Positions 40,301 through 47,889 of a stretch of DNA of 64,000 nt are shown here, one piece after another. The position numbers and the translations under genes are program-made. The notes below the pieces were generated by a model that worked only from the letters and a program-made list of their open reading frames with translations, was not told where the DNA came from and searched no databases. Positions within the stretch are counted from its first letter, which is position 1. The number at the start of each line of letters is the position of its first letter. The DNA comes from Glaciihabitans arcticus (GTDB lineage: Bacteria; Actinomycetota; Actinomycetes; Actinomycetales; Microbacteriaceae): positions 2,232,001 to 2,296,000 of the forward strand of contig NZ_SISG01000001.1 in the NCBI RefSeq assembly GCF_004310685.1, in the 5' to 3' direction.

Positions 40301-42044
40301 GCTGTCGGTGCAGGAGATCGACGAGAGGTTGGTGCCGGATCTCGATACGGCCGCGGGCGGCCTACTCGATCAACTCGCACAGCTGGCCGGCGCCAACCGG
40401 GTGCTGCGGGTGACCATCGCCGGCACCGAGCGCTGGGCCGCGATCGAGGACTCGGCGCGGCTGCGCGACGCGCTCGGCGTTCCGCTGCCGATCGGCGTTC
40501 CCGCGGCGTTCATCGAGCCGGTGCCCGACCCGCTCGGCGACCTCGTCTCCCGCTACTCCCGCACCCACGGCCCGTTCGCCGCGCAGGAGGTCGCCACCCG
40601 CCTGGGTCTCGGCGTCGCCGTGGTGCTCGACGCATTGCGACGGCTCGGCGCCGATCGCCGAGTGGTCGAGGGCGAGTTCCGCCCGGGCGCAGCCGGCAGC
40701 GAGTGGGTCGACGCCGAGGTACTGCGCCGCCTGCGTTCCCGATCCCTCGCTGCCCTGCGCCACGAGGTCGAGCCGGTCGACGCCCCCACGCTCGCGCGCT
40801 TCCTGCCGGCCTGGCAGAACGTGGGATCCAAGCTGCGTGGTATCGACGGTCTCGCCCAGGTCATCGACCAGCTTTCCGGTGTCTCCCTGCCCGCCTCCGC
40901 GTGGGAGTCGCTTGTGCTGCCCGCCCGCCTGCGCGACTACACCCCCGCCTGGCTCGACGAACTGACCCTGTCGGGCGAGGTGGTCTGGGCCGGTGCCGGC
41001 GTGCTGCCCGGCAGCGACGGCTGGGTCTCCCTGCAGTTGGCGGATGCCGCTCCCCTCACGCTCCCTTCCCCTCTCGATCGTGACGCCGCAAGCGGCGACC
41101 TCACCGAGCTGGAGCGCGGCGTGCTGAGCGCCCTGAGCGGAGGGGGTGCGTACTTCTTCCGCCAGCTGCAGTCCACTCTCGCCACCGACGGCACACCTCC
41201 CCTGGACCGCGACCTGCAGCTCGCCCTCTGGAACCTCGTCTGGGCGGGCTGGATCACCAACGACACCCTGGCTCCGCTGCGATCCTTCCTCGGCGGCAAG
41301 GCACCGGCCGCCTCGAGGCCCCGATCCGCGCAGCGCAGCCGCGCCTACCGGCCACGCGTCTCGACGGCGGTTGCGCAATCCGGGCTGCCGGTCGTGAGCG
41401 GACGCTGGTCGCTGCTTCCCGACGCCGTGAGCGATCCGACCGTGCGCGCCAAGGCGATGGGAGAGCTGCTGCTCGAGCGGCACGGGGTCGTGACCCGGGG
41501 GTCGGTCGTGAGCGAGGGCATCCGGGGCGGCTTTGCGCTTGCCTACAAGGTGCTCAGCGGCTTCGAGGAGTCGGGCAAGGCGCGTCGCGGCTACTTCGTC
41601 GAGGGGCTCGGGGCCGCGCAGTTCGCGACCGGGCCGACCGTCGACCGGCTGCGCAGTTTCGGCCGCGCACCCGGCGAGACCGAGGAGCCGACAGTGGTGA
41701 CGCTCGCTGCGACCGACCCGGCCAACCCCTATGGCGCCGCGCTGCCCTGGCCGCAGGGCGAGGGGCACCGGCCGGGCCGCAAGGCGGGTGCGATCGTGGT
41801 TCTCGTCGACGGGCAGCTGGTGCTCTACGTCGAGCGCGGCGGCAAGACCGTGCTCACCTTCGGCTCGACCGAGGACCAGCTCGACCCCGCCGCCGTCGCC
41901 CTCGCCGAGGTGGTGCGCGGCCGCATCGGCAAGCTCAGCATCGAGAAGGTCGACGGCGAGTTCTCCATCGGCACCCCACTCGGCGACTCGCTGCAGCGCG
42001 CCGGCTTCGGCCCGAATCCCAGCGGCCTGCGACTGAGGGCCTGA
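37386..42044 (+). CDS. lhr: Lhr-family superfamily 2 DNA helicase
   Basis: 1552 residues, full length for actinobacterial Lhr. Walker A APTGSGKT (44-51), DEIH box (about 167-170), SATVRP, ATSSLELGIDMG and RVGRAGHQ motifs, then the winged-helix domain and the long Lhr-specific C-terminal region. Lhr unwinds DNA/RNA hybrids and takes part in repair of DNA crosslinks. The start ATG 37386 is backed by a TATACC box. Linker residues of about 315-360 are longer than in mycobacterial Lhr and contain a palindrome (38396-38450). The Nei/Fpg glycosylase gene follows two bases after its stop. Confidence 0.95.
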   Translation: MATVLDRFSPATREWFLGAFPAPTAAQLGAWEAVSSGSHALVVAPTGSGKTLAAFLWAIDRLASSPPPENVMHRTRVLYISPLKALGVDVERNLRAPLVGVTQTAARLGVPAPPVTVGVRSGDTTTQDRRMLARTPPDILITTPESLYLMLTSAAKETLLGVETIIVDEIHAVAATKRGSHLALSLERLDAMLPKPAQRIGLSATVRPIEEVARFLGGSSPVKIVAPPAQKTFDLRVVVPVDDMTELGTTAVLEGSSAGNAPQGSIWPHVEESIVDLILEHTSTIVFANSRRLAERLTARLNEIYAERASDPENTLEVPSLAGSVGAGVAASLRAAPSSTALAERATQSAKLPAQMMAQAGSTSGAPPLLARAHHGSVSKEQRADIEDDLKSGRLRCVVATSSLELGIDMGAVDLVVQVESPPSVASGLQRVGRAGHQVGEVSRGVLFPKHRADLIHTAVATERMLSGQIESISVPANPLDVLAQQTVAAVALEGLGVDEWYELVRRSAPFATLPYSAYTATLDLLAGLYPSDEFAELRPRIIWDRVANTITGRPGAQRLAVTSGGTIPDRGLFGVFMVGTESATTGGRRVGELDEEMVYESRVGDIFALGATSWRIEDITHDRVLVSPAFGQPGKVPFWKGDGLGRPYELGAAIGAFTRDVATGTSVESRARLAEVGLDERAVNNLVAFVGEQQAATGHVPTDTTLVVERFRDELGDWRVILHSPYGMQVHAPWALAVGARVRERLGMDGAAMASDDGVIVRIPDTDAEPPGAELFVFEPGELEDLVTTEVGGSALFASRFRECAARALLLPRYNPGKRSPLWQQRQRASQLLDVARKFPSFPIVLETIREVLQDVYDLPALTRLSADIASRRIRIVETETELPSPFARSLLFGYVAAFMYEGDSPLAERRAAALSLDSGLLAELLGRAELRELLDPKVLEQTELELQRLAPDRRAKGVEGIVDLVRVLGPLSVQEIDERLVPDLDTAAGGLLDQLAQLAGANRVLRVTIAGTERWAAIEDSARLRDALGVPLPIGVPAAFIEPVPDPLGDLVSRYSRTHGPFAAQEVATRLGLGVAVVLDALRRLGADRRVVEGEFRPGAAGSEWVDAEVLRRLRSRSLAALRHEVEPVDAPTLARFLPAWQNVGSKLRGIDGLAQVIDQLSGVSLPASAWESLVLPARLRDYTPAWLDELTLSGEVVWAGAGVLPGSDGWVSLQLADAAPLTLPSPLDRDAASGDLTELERGVLSALSGGGAYFFRQLQSTLATDGTPPLDRDLQLALWNLVWAGWITNDTLAPLRSFLGGKAPAASRPRSAQRSRAYRPRVSTAVAQSGLPVVSGRWSLLPDAVSDPTVRAKAMGELLLERHGVVTRGSVVSEGIRGGFALAYKVLSGFEESGKARRGYFVEGLGAAQFATGPTVDRLRSFGRAPGETEEPTVVTLAATDPANPYGAALPWPQGEGHRPGRKAGAIVVLVDGQLVLYVERGGKTVLTFGSTEDQLDPAAVALAEVVRGRIGKLSIEKVDGEFSIGTPLGDSLQRAGFGPNPSGLRLRA
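38396..38450 (+). repeat. REP-like palindrome inside lhr
   Basis: TAGCTC (38396-38401) and GAGCTA (38419-38424) enclose GCTC GCG GAGC, followed by CTACTCAATCAGCG. The composition (in-frame codons such as CTACTCAATCA) differs from the surrounding lhr DNA and the protein here has extra residues relative to the mycobacterial linker. I recall similar palindromes followed by a CTACTCAA-type tail as dispersed repeats in Microbacteriaceae, but did not search for them. Confidence 0.5.
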
Positions 42045-42046
42045 CC

Positions 42047-42823
42047 GTGCCCGAGGGAGATACCGTCTGGCTGAGCGCGCACAACCTCAACGCCGCGCTG
42101 GCCGGCACCGAGCTGACCGGCTGCGACCTGCGCGTTCCCGCCTTCGCGACAGTCGACCTCAGCGGCGAGATCGTGCACGAGGTGGTGAGCCGCGGCAAGC
42201 ACCTGCTGCATCGCATCGGCGACTTCAGCATCCATTCGCACCTCAAGATGGAGGGCTCGTGGCACCTGTACCGGCCGGGAACGCCGTGGCGCCGCCCCGC
42301 GTACAGCGCGCGGGCGGTGCTCTCGACCGAGGAGTGGACGAGCGTCGGTTTCTCGCTCGGCACCCTCGAGGTTGTGCCGCGGGAGGAGGAGCACACGGTC
42401 GTCGGGTTTCTCGGCCCCGACCTGCTCGGTGATGACTGGGATGCCGATCGCGCACTCGCGAACCTCGCCGCCGAGCCCGACGTGCCGATCTACGTGGCGC
42501 TGCTCGACCAGCGCAACCTCGCCGGCCTCGGCAACGAGTACGTCAACGAGTTGTGCTTCCTGCGCGGGGTGCTGCCGACCCGGCCGGTGTCGAGCGTCGA
42601 CCTGCCCGCGTTTGTCAGCCTCGGCCACCGGCTCATTAACGTCAACAAGGCGCGCTCGATCCGCGCGACCACGGGCGACCTGCGCCCCGGCAAGCAGTCC
42701 TGGGTCTATCCGCGGGCGGGCAAGCCCTGCCGCCGCTGCGGTACGAAGATCCTCACGGGGAAGCTGGGTCCGACTCCGCTGATCCAGCGCGATACCTTCT
42801 GGTGCCCGCGCTGCCAAACCTGA
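42047..42823 (+). CDS. nei: DNA glycosylase of the Nei/Fpg family (endonuclease VIII type)
   Basis: 258 residues starting at GTG 42047 with PEGDT in place of the Fpg PELPE; the N-terminal Pro is the catalytic nucleophile and Glu the second active residue. The H2TH region (DQRNLAGLGNEYVNELCF) and a C-terminal zinc finger (CRRCGTKI ... TFWCPRCQ) are complete. These enzymes excise oxidised pyrimidines. Directly behind lhr, so the two form a DNA-repair operon. The last 71 bases overlap the convergent VanZ gene. Confidence 0.93.
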   Translation: MPEGDTVWLSAHNLNAALAGTELTGCDLRVPAFATVDLSGEIVHEVVSRGKHLLHRIGDFSIHSHLKMEGSWHLYRPGTPWRRPAYSARAVLSTEEWTSVGFSLGTLEVVPREEEHTVVGFLGPDLLGDDWDADRALANLAAEPDVPIYVALLDQRNLAGLGNEYVNELCFLRGVLPTRPVSSVDLPAFVSLGHRLINVNKARSIRATTGDLRPGKQSWVYPRAGKPCRRCGTKILTGKLGPTPLIQRDTFWCPRCQT

Positions 42824-43199
42824 GCAGCGCGACGCCGACGAGCACGCCGAGGAGCGCGCCGCCCGAGTTCAACAGCACGTCGTTGACATCTGCGATCCGG
42901 GATGGGATGCCCAGCTGCACGACCTCGATGATCACCGTCACGAGCACGGCCGCTCCCAGCGCGAGCATCCACCGCCGTGTGAGCAGCACGAACAGCAGTC
43001 CGATGGGGGCGAACATCAGGATGTTCGCCAGGAAGTCGGCGTCGTCGACGCGGGGTCCGGATGACGTTGCCGCTGCCGCGACACCCCCGCGGAACAGGGC
43101 ATTGAACACGAGGGTCGGGAAGCCGGCCGAGGTCAGCGTGGCTGCCGCCACGGCGCCCAGGTACAGCGCCGTCACGATGCGCAGCCAGAGGATTCCCAC
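42753..43199 (-). CDS. VanZ-family membrane protein
   Basis: 148 residues with four membrane helices and the VanZ signature DVLLNSGGALLGVL preceded by GIPSRIADVND. VanZ proteins relate to teicoplanin resistance, but most are of unknown function. GTG 43199 is chosen because TACCGT lies seven nt before it (leaderless); GTG 43208, three codons earlier, would overlap the -10. Its C-terminus overlaps the nei gene by 71 bases on the other strand. Closely similar to the VanZ half of the gene at 44022. Confidence 0.85.
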   Translation of the reverse strand: MGILWLRIVTALYLGAVAAATLTSAGFPTLVFNALFRGGVAAAATSSGPRVDDADFLANILMFAPIGLLFVLLTRRWMLALGAAVLVTVIIEVVQLGIPSRIADVNDVLLNSGGALLGVLVGVALLRFGSAGTRRYRAGSAESDPASP

Positions 43200-43350
43200 T
43201 CGCTCCACGGTACGCAGCCGTCTCGCCCGGTGCGTCAGCCCAGCGAGGTATCCGCCTCCGCCTTTGGGATTTCCTCAAAAAGATAGACAGACCGGGTGCC
43301 CTTGTCGATAGGGTTGCCGGAGTCCACCCACCTCGACGGAAGCAGCACCG

Positions 43351-44025
43351 ATGACCGACGCCCAGGCAAAGCCCACCGTTCACGAACTTCCGCCCGAGAA
43401 TGTCGGCCGCGGACTCCTGTTCTCGCTCGCCGTCATCCCGGTCGGCGTGATCCTCTGGGTCGTCGTCTGGAGCCTCGGCTTCATCGCTGCCATCATCGCC
43501 GCTCTCGTCTCGATCGGCGCCGTATGGCTGTACCGCAAGGGATCCGGCGGTCGCGTCAGCTTCGTCGGTGTCATCGTCGTTGCGGTCGTCACCCTCGTAA
43601 CCCTCGTGATCGCGTTCCTCGGCGGACTCGTTGCCGACTACGCCGCGGCCATCGCCGCCGAGATCGGCGGAACGCAGCTCGACGCGCTCGCCTACCCCGA
43701 TTTCTGGACCTTCTTCGGTCTCGACCTGCCCGCCATGCTCGAGGGCAACGGCCTCAACCTGCTGCTCGCGCTCGGCTTCGGAGTGCTGGGCGCGTTCGGC
43801 ACCCTGCGCGCCGTTTTCGCCGAAGCGAAGGCCGCACCCGCTGCGGCGTACAGCTTCCCGCTCGCGCAGGAGGCGCCCGCCGAGCCCGCCGCCCAGTTCG
43901 GCACTGCTCCGGCCGTTACGCCCGACCTCAACGCGATCCCCGCTTACGAGGTGCCGCCGGCCGCAGCGGTTCCCGCCGTCGAGCCGACCGCCCCTCCCAC
44001 GCCGGAGACCGACCCGCGCGTCTAG
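43351..44025 (+). CDS. Integral membrane protein, unknown function
   Basis: 224 residues: four membrane segments (about 26-62 in two helices, 71-95, 130-150) and a Pro/Ala-rich cytoplasmic tail of 60 residues without conserved motifs. ATG 43351 is preceded by GGAAGCAG. It sits between two VanZ genes on the opposite strand; its stop overlaps that of the VanZ-amidase gene by four bases (CTAG). I do not recognise the family. Confidence 0.75.
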   Translation: MTDAQAKPTVHELPPENVGRGLLFSLAVIPVGVILWVVVWSLGFIAAIIAALVSIGAVWLYRKGSGGRVSFVGVIVVAVVTLVTLVIAFLGGLVADYAAAIAAEIGGTQLDALAYPDFWTFFGLDLPAMLEGNGLNLLLALGFGVLGAFGTLRAVFAEAKAAPAAAYSFPLAQEAPAEPAAQFGTAPAVTPDLNAIPAYEVPPAAAVPAVEPTAPPTPETDPRV

Positions 44026-45002
44026 TCGACCAGGTGCCAGAAGCTGTAGCTGCCGCCGCGGCCGTCTTTCGCGAGGGCCTCGTCGACGCCCTGCCGCTCG
44101 CGGTCGTTGGAGTGGCTCGCGTAGCGGATGACCGCGCCTGAACCCTCGTCTGCGACGCTCACCACGATGCCGGTGTGATCCGGCCTGCCGTTGCTGTCCC
44201 AGTCGAACTGCACGAGGTCGCCGGGTGTCACGCGGTCGCGCGCCGAGGCATCCAGAACTGTCGCCAACTCGGGCTTGCCTGCGAGGTAGTCGCGCAGGGC
44301 GGTCGAGCTGATCCACGCGTCGCTATAGCTGTGGTGGCCGTCGGGCGAGCGGCGGTGCCACCACTGGTCGGTCTGCTCCCAGCCGCGGGCGATGAGGGTC
44401 TGGCTCGCGAAGTTGACGCAGTCGGTCGTGTCGAGGGCGCCGTACTCGCCGGCGTTCCGGGAGTTCCAGTACGTGCCGACGTAGTCGAGCTGCGCCGCGA
44501 CGTGACCCGTCTCGGCGCGGGCGAGCGGTGGCGCGACCATGCCGCCGGTGGTCGAGAGCAGCACTGCACCCAGGGCGACCACGCCCGCCGCGCCGAGCAG
44601 CGCGACCCGACGCCGGAGCAGCGTTGCGAGCACGCCGAGAACGATGCCGAGTGCCCCGCCACCCGTGTTGGCGAACACGTCGCGCAGGTCGGATACGCGC
44701 GACGGGATTCCCGCCTGCACGAGCTCGATGGATGCGGTCAGCCCGAACACGAGAAGCAACGCGAGCCACCAGCGTCGGGGTCCGGCCAGCAGGAGCAGCA
44801 GCATCCCGAGCGGTACGAACATCGCCACGTTGGCCGCGAACTCGAGGCTCGACGGGCTGGGCGCGCTGCCGGGGAGCAGCTCGGTCATGCCCCTGAACAG
44901 GTCGAGGGCGCCGGAGACGACCCAGGTCGGGCCGAGAGTGGCGAAGGCCACGAGGGCGAGATAGCTGACGGTGAGCCCGATCAGCAGGCGGCGATTCTTC
45001 AT
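44022..45002 (-). CDS. VanZ-amidase fusion protein
   Basis: 326 residues in two parts. Residues 1-155 are a VanZ membrane domain with the GIPSRVSDLRDVFANTGGGALG signature seen in the neighbour. Residues 170-326 are an Amidase_6-type domain (PF12671): DTTDCVNFASQ (Cys nucleophile), WWHRRSPDGHHSYSDAW, GDLVQFDWDSNGRPDHTGIVV (His) and YASHSNDRE. Topology places the amidase outside if the VanZ part has an even or odd helix count that ends outside, which I cannot settle by eye. Leaderless start: TAGCGT, six nt, ATG 45002. It may act on peptidoglycan. Confidence 0.85.
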   Translation of the reverse strand: MKNRRLLIGLTVSYLALVAFATLGPTWVVSGALDLFRGMTELLPGSAPSPSSLEFAANVAMFVPLGMLLLLLAGPRRWWLALLLVFGLTASIELVQAGIPSRVSDLRDVFANTGGGALGIVLGVLATLLRRRVALLGAAGVVALGAVLLSTTGGMVAPPLARAETGHVAAQLDYVGTYWNSRNAGEYGALDTTDCVNFASQTLIARGWEQTDQWWHRRSPDGHHSYSDAWISSTALRDYLAGKPELATVLDASARDRVTPGDLVQFDWDSNGRPDHTGIVVSVADEGSGAVIRYASHSNDRERQGVDEALAKDGRGGSYSFWHLVD

Positions 45003-45084
45003 GATTCGACGCTACGGAGCGGCGAACGCCACGGAATCGGCCGGGCGGACGCACGGCGTCATCCCTCAGAGCGAACCGCGGGAA

Positions 45085-45735
45085 CTACTCGAGCAGCGCG
45101 TGGTCGTGCGCGAAGATGACCAGCTGCACCCGGTCGCGCAGACCGAGCTTGCCGAGGATCGTGCTGATGTGCGATTTGACGGTGTGCAGGCTGAGGAAGA
45201 ACTCCTCGGCGATCTCGCTGTTGCTGAGCCCCCGCGCCGCCGACTGGAACACCGTGCGCTCGCGCGCCGAGAGCGTCTCGTAGGTGGCGGGCGCCGGCGT
45301 CGGAGCGGCTGTCCGGGGCGCGAACAGTTCGGCGAGGTCGGCAGGCGCGATCACGGACGACCCGCTGTGTACGGCCCGCACCGCGGCGCAGAGGAAGTCG
45401 GGGGTCGAGTCCTTGAGCAGAAACCCGCTCGCCCCGAAACGCATCGCGGTCGCGGCTGCCAGGTCGAGGTTGAAGGTGGTGAGCACGATCACGCGCGGAG
45501 CCTGATCGGGGTTGCGCTCGAACAGCTGCCGGGTCGCCTCCACGCCGTCCATAACGGGCATCCGGATGTCCATGAGCACCACATCGGGACGAGTCGCCTC
45601 GATCACGGTGAGCGCCTGCGCCCCGTCGCCCGCGGTGCCCACGACCTCCATGTCCGACTGCGCCGAGATGATCACGCCGACGCCCTCACGGAACAGCGCC
45701 TGATCGTCGACCAGCACCACGCGTATCGCGCTCAC
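45085..45735 (-). CDS. NarL/LuxR-family response regulator
   Basis: 216 residues. Receiver domain with D10, D11 and phospho-acceptor D56 (VVLMDIRMPVMDG), then a LuxR helix-turn-helix (LSARERTVFQSAARGLSNSEIAEEFFLSLHTVKSHISTILGKLG). It is coupled with the histidine kinase gene upstream (stop and start overlap by four bases). No target operon is visible nearby, such as the ABC transporter that often accompanies such pairs. Confidence 0.93.
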   Translation of the reverse strand: MSAIRVVLVDDQALFREGVGVIISAQSDMEVVGTAGDGAQALTVIEATRPDVVLMDIRMPVMDGVEATRQLFERNPDQAPRVIVLTTFNLDLAAATAMRFGASGFLLKDSTPDFLCAAVRAVHSGSSVIAPADLAELFAPRTAAPTPAPATYETLSARERTVFQSAARGLSNSEIAEEFFLSLHTVKSHISTILGKLGLRDRVQLVIFAHDHALLE

Positions 45736-46928
45736 AGCGCGGCCACCGGTAGCCGCGCTGCGAGGATGAAGCTGCCTCCGCGACCTTCGTCGGTGATCCC
45801 GTATTGCAGTTGACCGCCCACGCGCTCGAGTCGCTGCCGCATCCCGGCCAGACCGGAACCGGAGTGCTCGCCGATGGTCGGGGCACCGCCGACCGGCACG
45901 AGATTACGCACCTCGATCTGCAGCGCGTCGGCCGTCCAGCGGCGCGAGACCCGGATAGCGCTCGCCCGATCCGAGTACTTGAGTGCGTTGGTGAGCCCCT
46001 CCTGCAGAACCCGGTGCGCGGTCTCGGCGCGCAGGGCGTCGAGCGGCAGCGGGTCGCCCGCCACGGTGCTGTCGATGCGCGCGCCGGCCCGCGTGACGTT
46101 CTCGATGAGTCCGTCGAGGTTGTGCCGCAGCGACAGCTGGCCCGTGTCGACCGCCTCGATATCGCTCAGCACCTGTCGAACCTCGCCGAGGGAGCGGCGG
46201 GCGGTGTCGGCGATGGCTGCGGCGGCCTTGCGCATCGCTGCGTCATCCGAAGCATCGATGTATTGCACCGAGTCGGACTGCGCGATGATGACCGCGAGCG
46301 AGTGGCCGATCACGTCGTGCACGTCACGCGCGAGTTCGGCCTTGTCGTTGGCGAGGGTGGCGAGCACGGCGAGACGACGCGATTCCTCCTCGGCGGCGAG
46401 GCGCGCATCGGTGATGGCCTGGCGCTGGCGCAGCAGCCGGGCGGCGAGGCCCGCGAGCCACGCGCCGCCGAGCACACTGCCCGGCACGATCACCAGCACG
46501 GCGACGCGGCGGCGCAGCGAGCCGGTGTCGGCCGGGATGACGTTCCACGCCCACGAGTAGGAGGGCGCGAGGTAGATCACCGCCACCACCGTGCCGATGA
46601 GCACCGACATGGCGGCGATCACGAGCAGCCACTTGCGACCGTGCGCGACGGCCGAGTACAGCACGATGACCGTGCCGATCTGCAGGAAGGAGATGTCCTG
46701 GTCGGTCGCGATCTGCGCCATCGCCGAAAGCCAGGCCAGACCGAGTGCCACCGACGGGGCGATGCGGCGGCAGATCAGCGCGGCGATCATGATGACGAGG
46801 GCGAGCCAGGTGGCACGGGGCAGCAGTCTCGCGGTCGTGACCCACAGGCCGAACGCCCCGAACAGCAGGGCGAGCACGAGGTCGAGTGTGAGATTGACGC
46901 GCGCGGGGAGCAGGGGTGCGGTTCTCAC
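45732..46928 (-). CDS. NarL-type sensor histidine kinase
   Basis: 398 residues with six predicted membrane helices in the first 165 residues and no extracellular sensor domain. HisKA_3 phospho-acceptor motif ARDVHDVIGHSLAVII with the central His; ATPase domain near the C-terminus (GLTNALKYSD, GSGLAGMRQRL). The membrane part may itself sense envelope stress. GTG 46928 lies six nt after TAGTTT (leaderless). Confidence 0.93.
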   Translation of the reverse strand: MRTAPLLPARVNLTLDLVLALLFGAFGLWVTTARLLPRATWLALVIMIAALICRRIAPSVALGLAWLSAMAQIATDQDISFLQIGTVIVLYSAVAHGRKWLLVIAAMSVLIGTVVAVIYLAPSYSWAWNVIPADTGSLRRRVAVLVIVPGSVLGGAWLAGLAARLLRQRQAITDARLAAEEESRRLAVLATLANDKAELARDVHDVIGHSLAVIIAQSDSVQYIDASDDAAMRKAAAAIADTARRSLGEVRQVLSDIEAVDTGQLSLRHNLDGLIENVTRAGARIDSTVAGDPLPLDALRAETAHRVLQEGLTNALKYSDRASAIRVSRRWTADALQIEVRNLVPVGGAPTIGEHSGSGLAGMRQRLERVGGQLQYGITDEGRGGSFILAARLPVAAL

Positions 46929-46962
46929 CCCTCAAAACTAGGGATGACGACCCCGCACTGCA

Positions 46963-47382
46963 TCAGCCCAGAGGACGAGATCCGCGGCGCTCGGCCAACA
47001 GCGGGAACAAGTGCAGTTCGCTGAGTGGCGCGACCACGAGACCGTGATCCTCGCCGAGGGTGATCCAGCGCAGCTCCTCGATCTCCGCGGCCACGGCCAC
47101 CGGCCCGTTGACCGTCACGAAGAAGACGTCAGAATCGACCGTATGGTCGGGCTCGTTTGCGGCCTCCGCCTCGAAGCGGCCCCAGTATTCGAAGTCGCCG
47201 GGGTCGAGCACAAGGCCCAGCTCTTCGTTGAGTTCGCGGGCGAGGGCGTTCTGCGGCAGCTCGCCTGGCTCGATCTTGCCGCCGGGCTGCATCCACGAAG
47301 TGGTGCCGCGCTTACGGACAAGCAGGACACGGCCCACGTCATCCACCAGCACTGCTGCGACTATTCGAAGAACTGTGGACAC
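46963..47382 (-). CDS. NUDIX hydrolase
   Basis: 139 residues with an intact Nudix box: GKIEPGELPQNALARELNEELGL, where the REL(N)EE glutamates bind metal. MutT-like size and the preceding VRKRGTTSWMQPGG fit nucleotide-pool cleaning or a related pyrophosphatase. GTG 47382 lies seven nt after TAGCGT, so the mRNA is leaderless. Not coupled to the histidine kinase (34 nt gap). Confidence 0.9.
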   Translation of the reverse strand: MSTVLRIVAAVLVDDVGRVLLVRKRGTTSWMQPGGKIEPGELPQNALARELNEELGLVLDPGDFEYWGRFEAEAANEPDHTVDSDVFFVTVNGPVAVAAEIEELRWITLGEDHGLVVAPLSELHLFPLLAERRGSRPLG

Positions 47383-47439
47383 GGTGACAACGCTACGTCA
47401 CCCATTGGCCGATGCCGTCTCGCGGCGTACCGTCGGGGT

Positions 47440-47562
47440 ATGACTGAAATCAGCACCGAAAAGGACAAAGACACCACGCCCGACGGATCGACGTCCGACG
47501 ATCAGGACTTCCAGAACCCGGAGACCGAAGAAGACACCGCGTCGGGCGGTCCCGCCGACTAG
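47440..47562 (+). CDS. Small acidic protein, 40 residues
   Basis: MTEISTEKDKDTTPDG..., almost entirely hydrophilic and strongly acidic with no predicted structure. TACCGT lies six nt before ATG 47440, the same leaderless arrangement as other genes here, which supports it being real. Its stop overlaps that of the next, convergent gene by four bases (CTAG). Function unknown; similar acidic micro-proteins are common but unstudied in this group. Confidence 0.6.
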   Translation: MTEISTEKDKDTTPDGSTSDDQDFQNPETEEDTASGGPAD

Positions 47563-47765
47563 CTGCGGGCCTCCCCCGCTATCGAGTGCAGCTGCGCCTC
47601 GGTCACCGAGATGCCGGCGTCGGTGAACCGCTGGCGGAGCGCTTCGACGAGGTCGGTGACGTGCCCGGCGGCGAGGTCTCCCCGGGTCTGTTCGACGATC
47701 CCGTCGATCTGTGCGCTGGTGAGGGATTCGTTGCTGCCGTCCTGGACGGGCTCATTCATGGTCAT
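47559..47765 (-). CDS. Small protein, 68 residues, unknown
   Basis: A mostly helical, acidic protein (LTSAQIDGIVEQTRGDLAAGHVTDLVEALRQRFTDAG). GATCAT lies six nt before ATG 47765, so a leaderless start is plausible; a second ATG at 47759 is in frame. A longer upstream frame exists but lacks protein-like composition. It is convergent with the acidic 40-residue gene. No family recognised. Confidence 0.65.
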   Translation of the reverse strand: MTMNEPVQDGSNESLTSAQIDGIVEQTRGDLAAGHVTDLVEALRQRFTDAGISVTEAQLHSIAGEARS

Positions 47766-47889
47766 GGGGCCATGATCGACCTCGGGACTGGGAGCATGCC
47801 CGGAACGGCTCGGTCGAGTGCGAAGGCGAAGGCGAGGAACAATCCCCGCAGAGTATGCCTCGGCGCCAAAGCTGAGTAGCGTCGAGGGA

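Noticed and set aside
42753-45002. A glycopeptide resistance cluster around the two VanZ genes
   Set aside because: There are no vanHAX, vanRS or vanY genes; most VanZ proteins are not resistance determinants.
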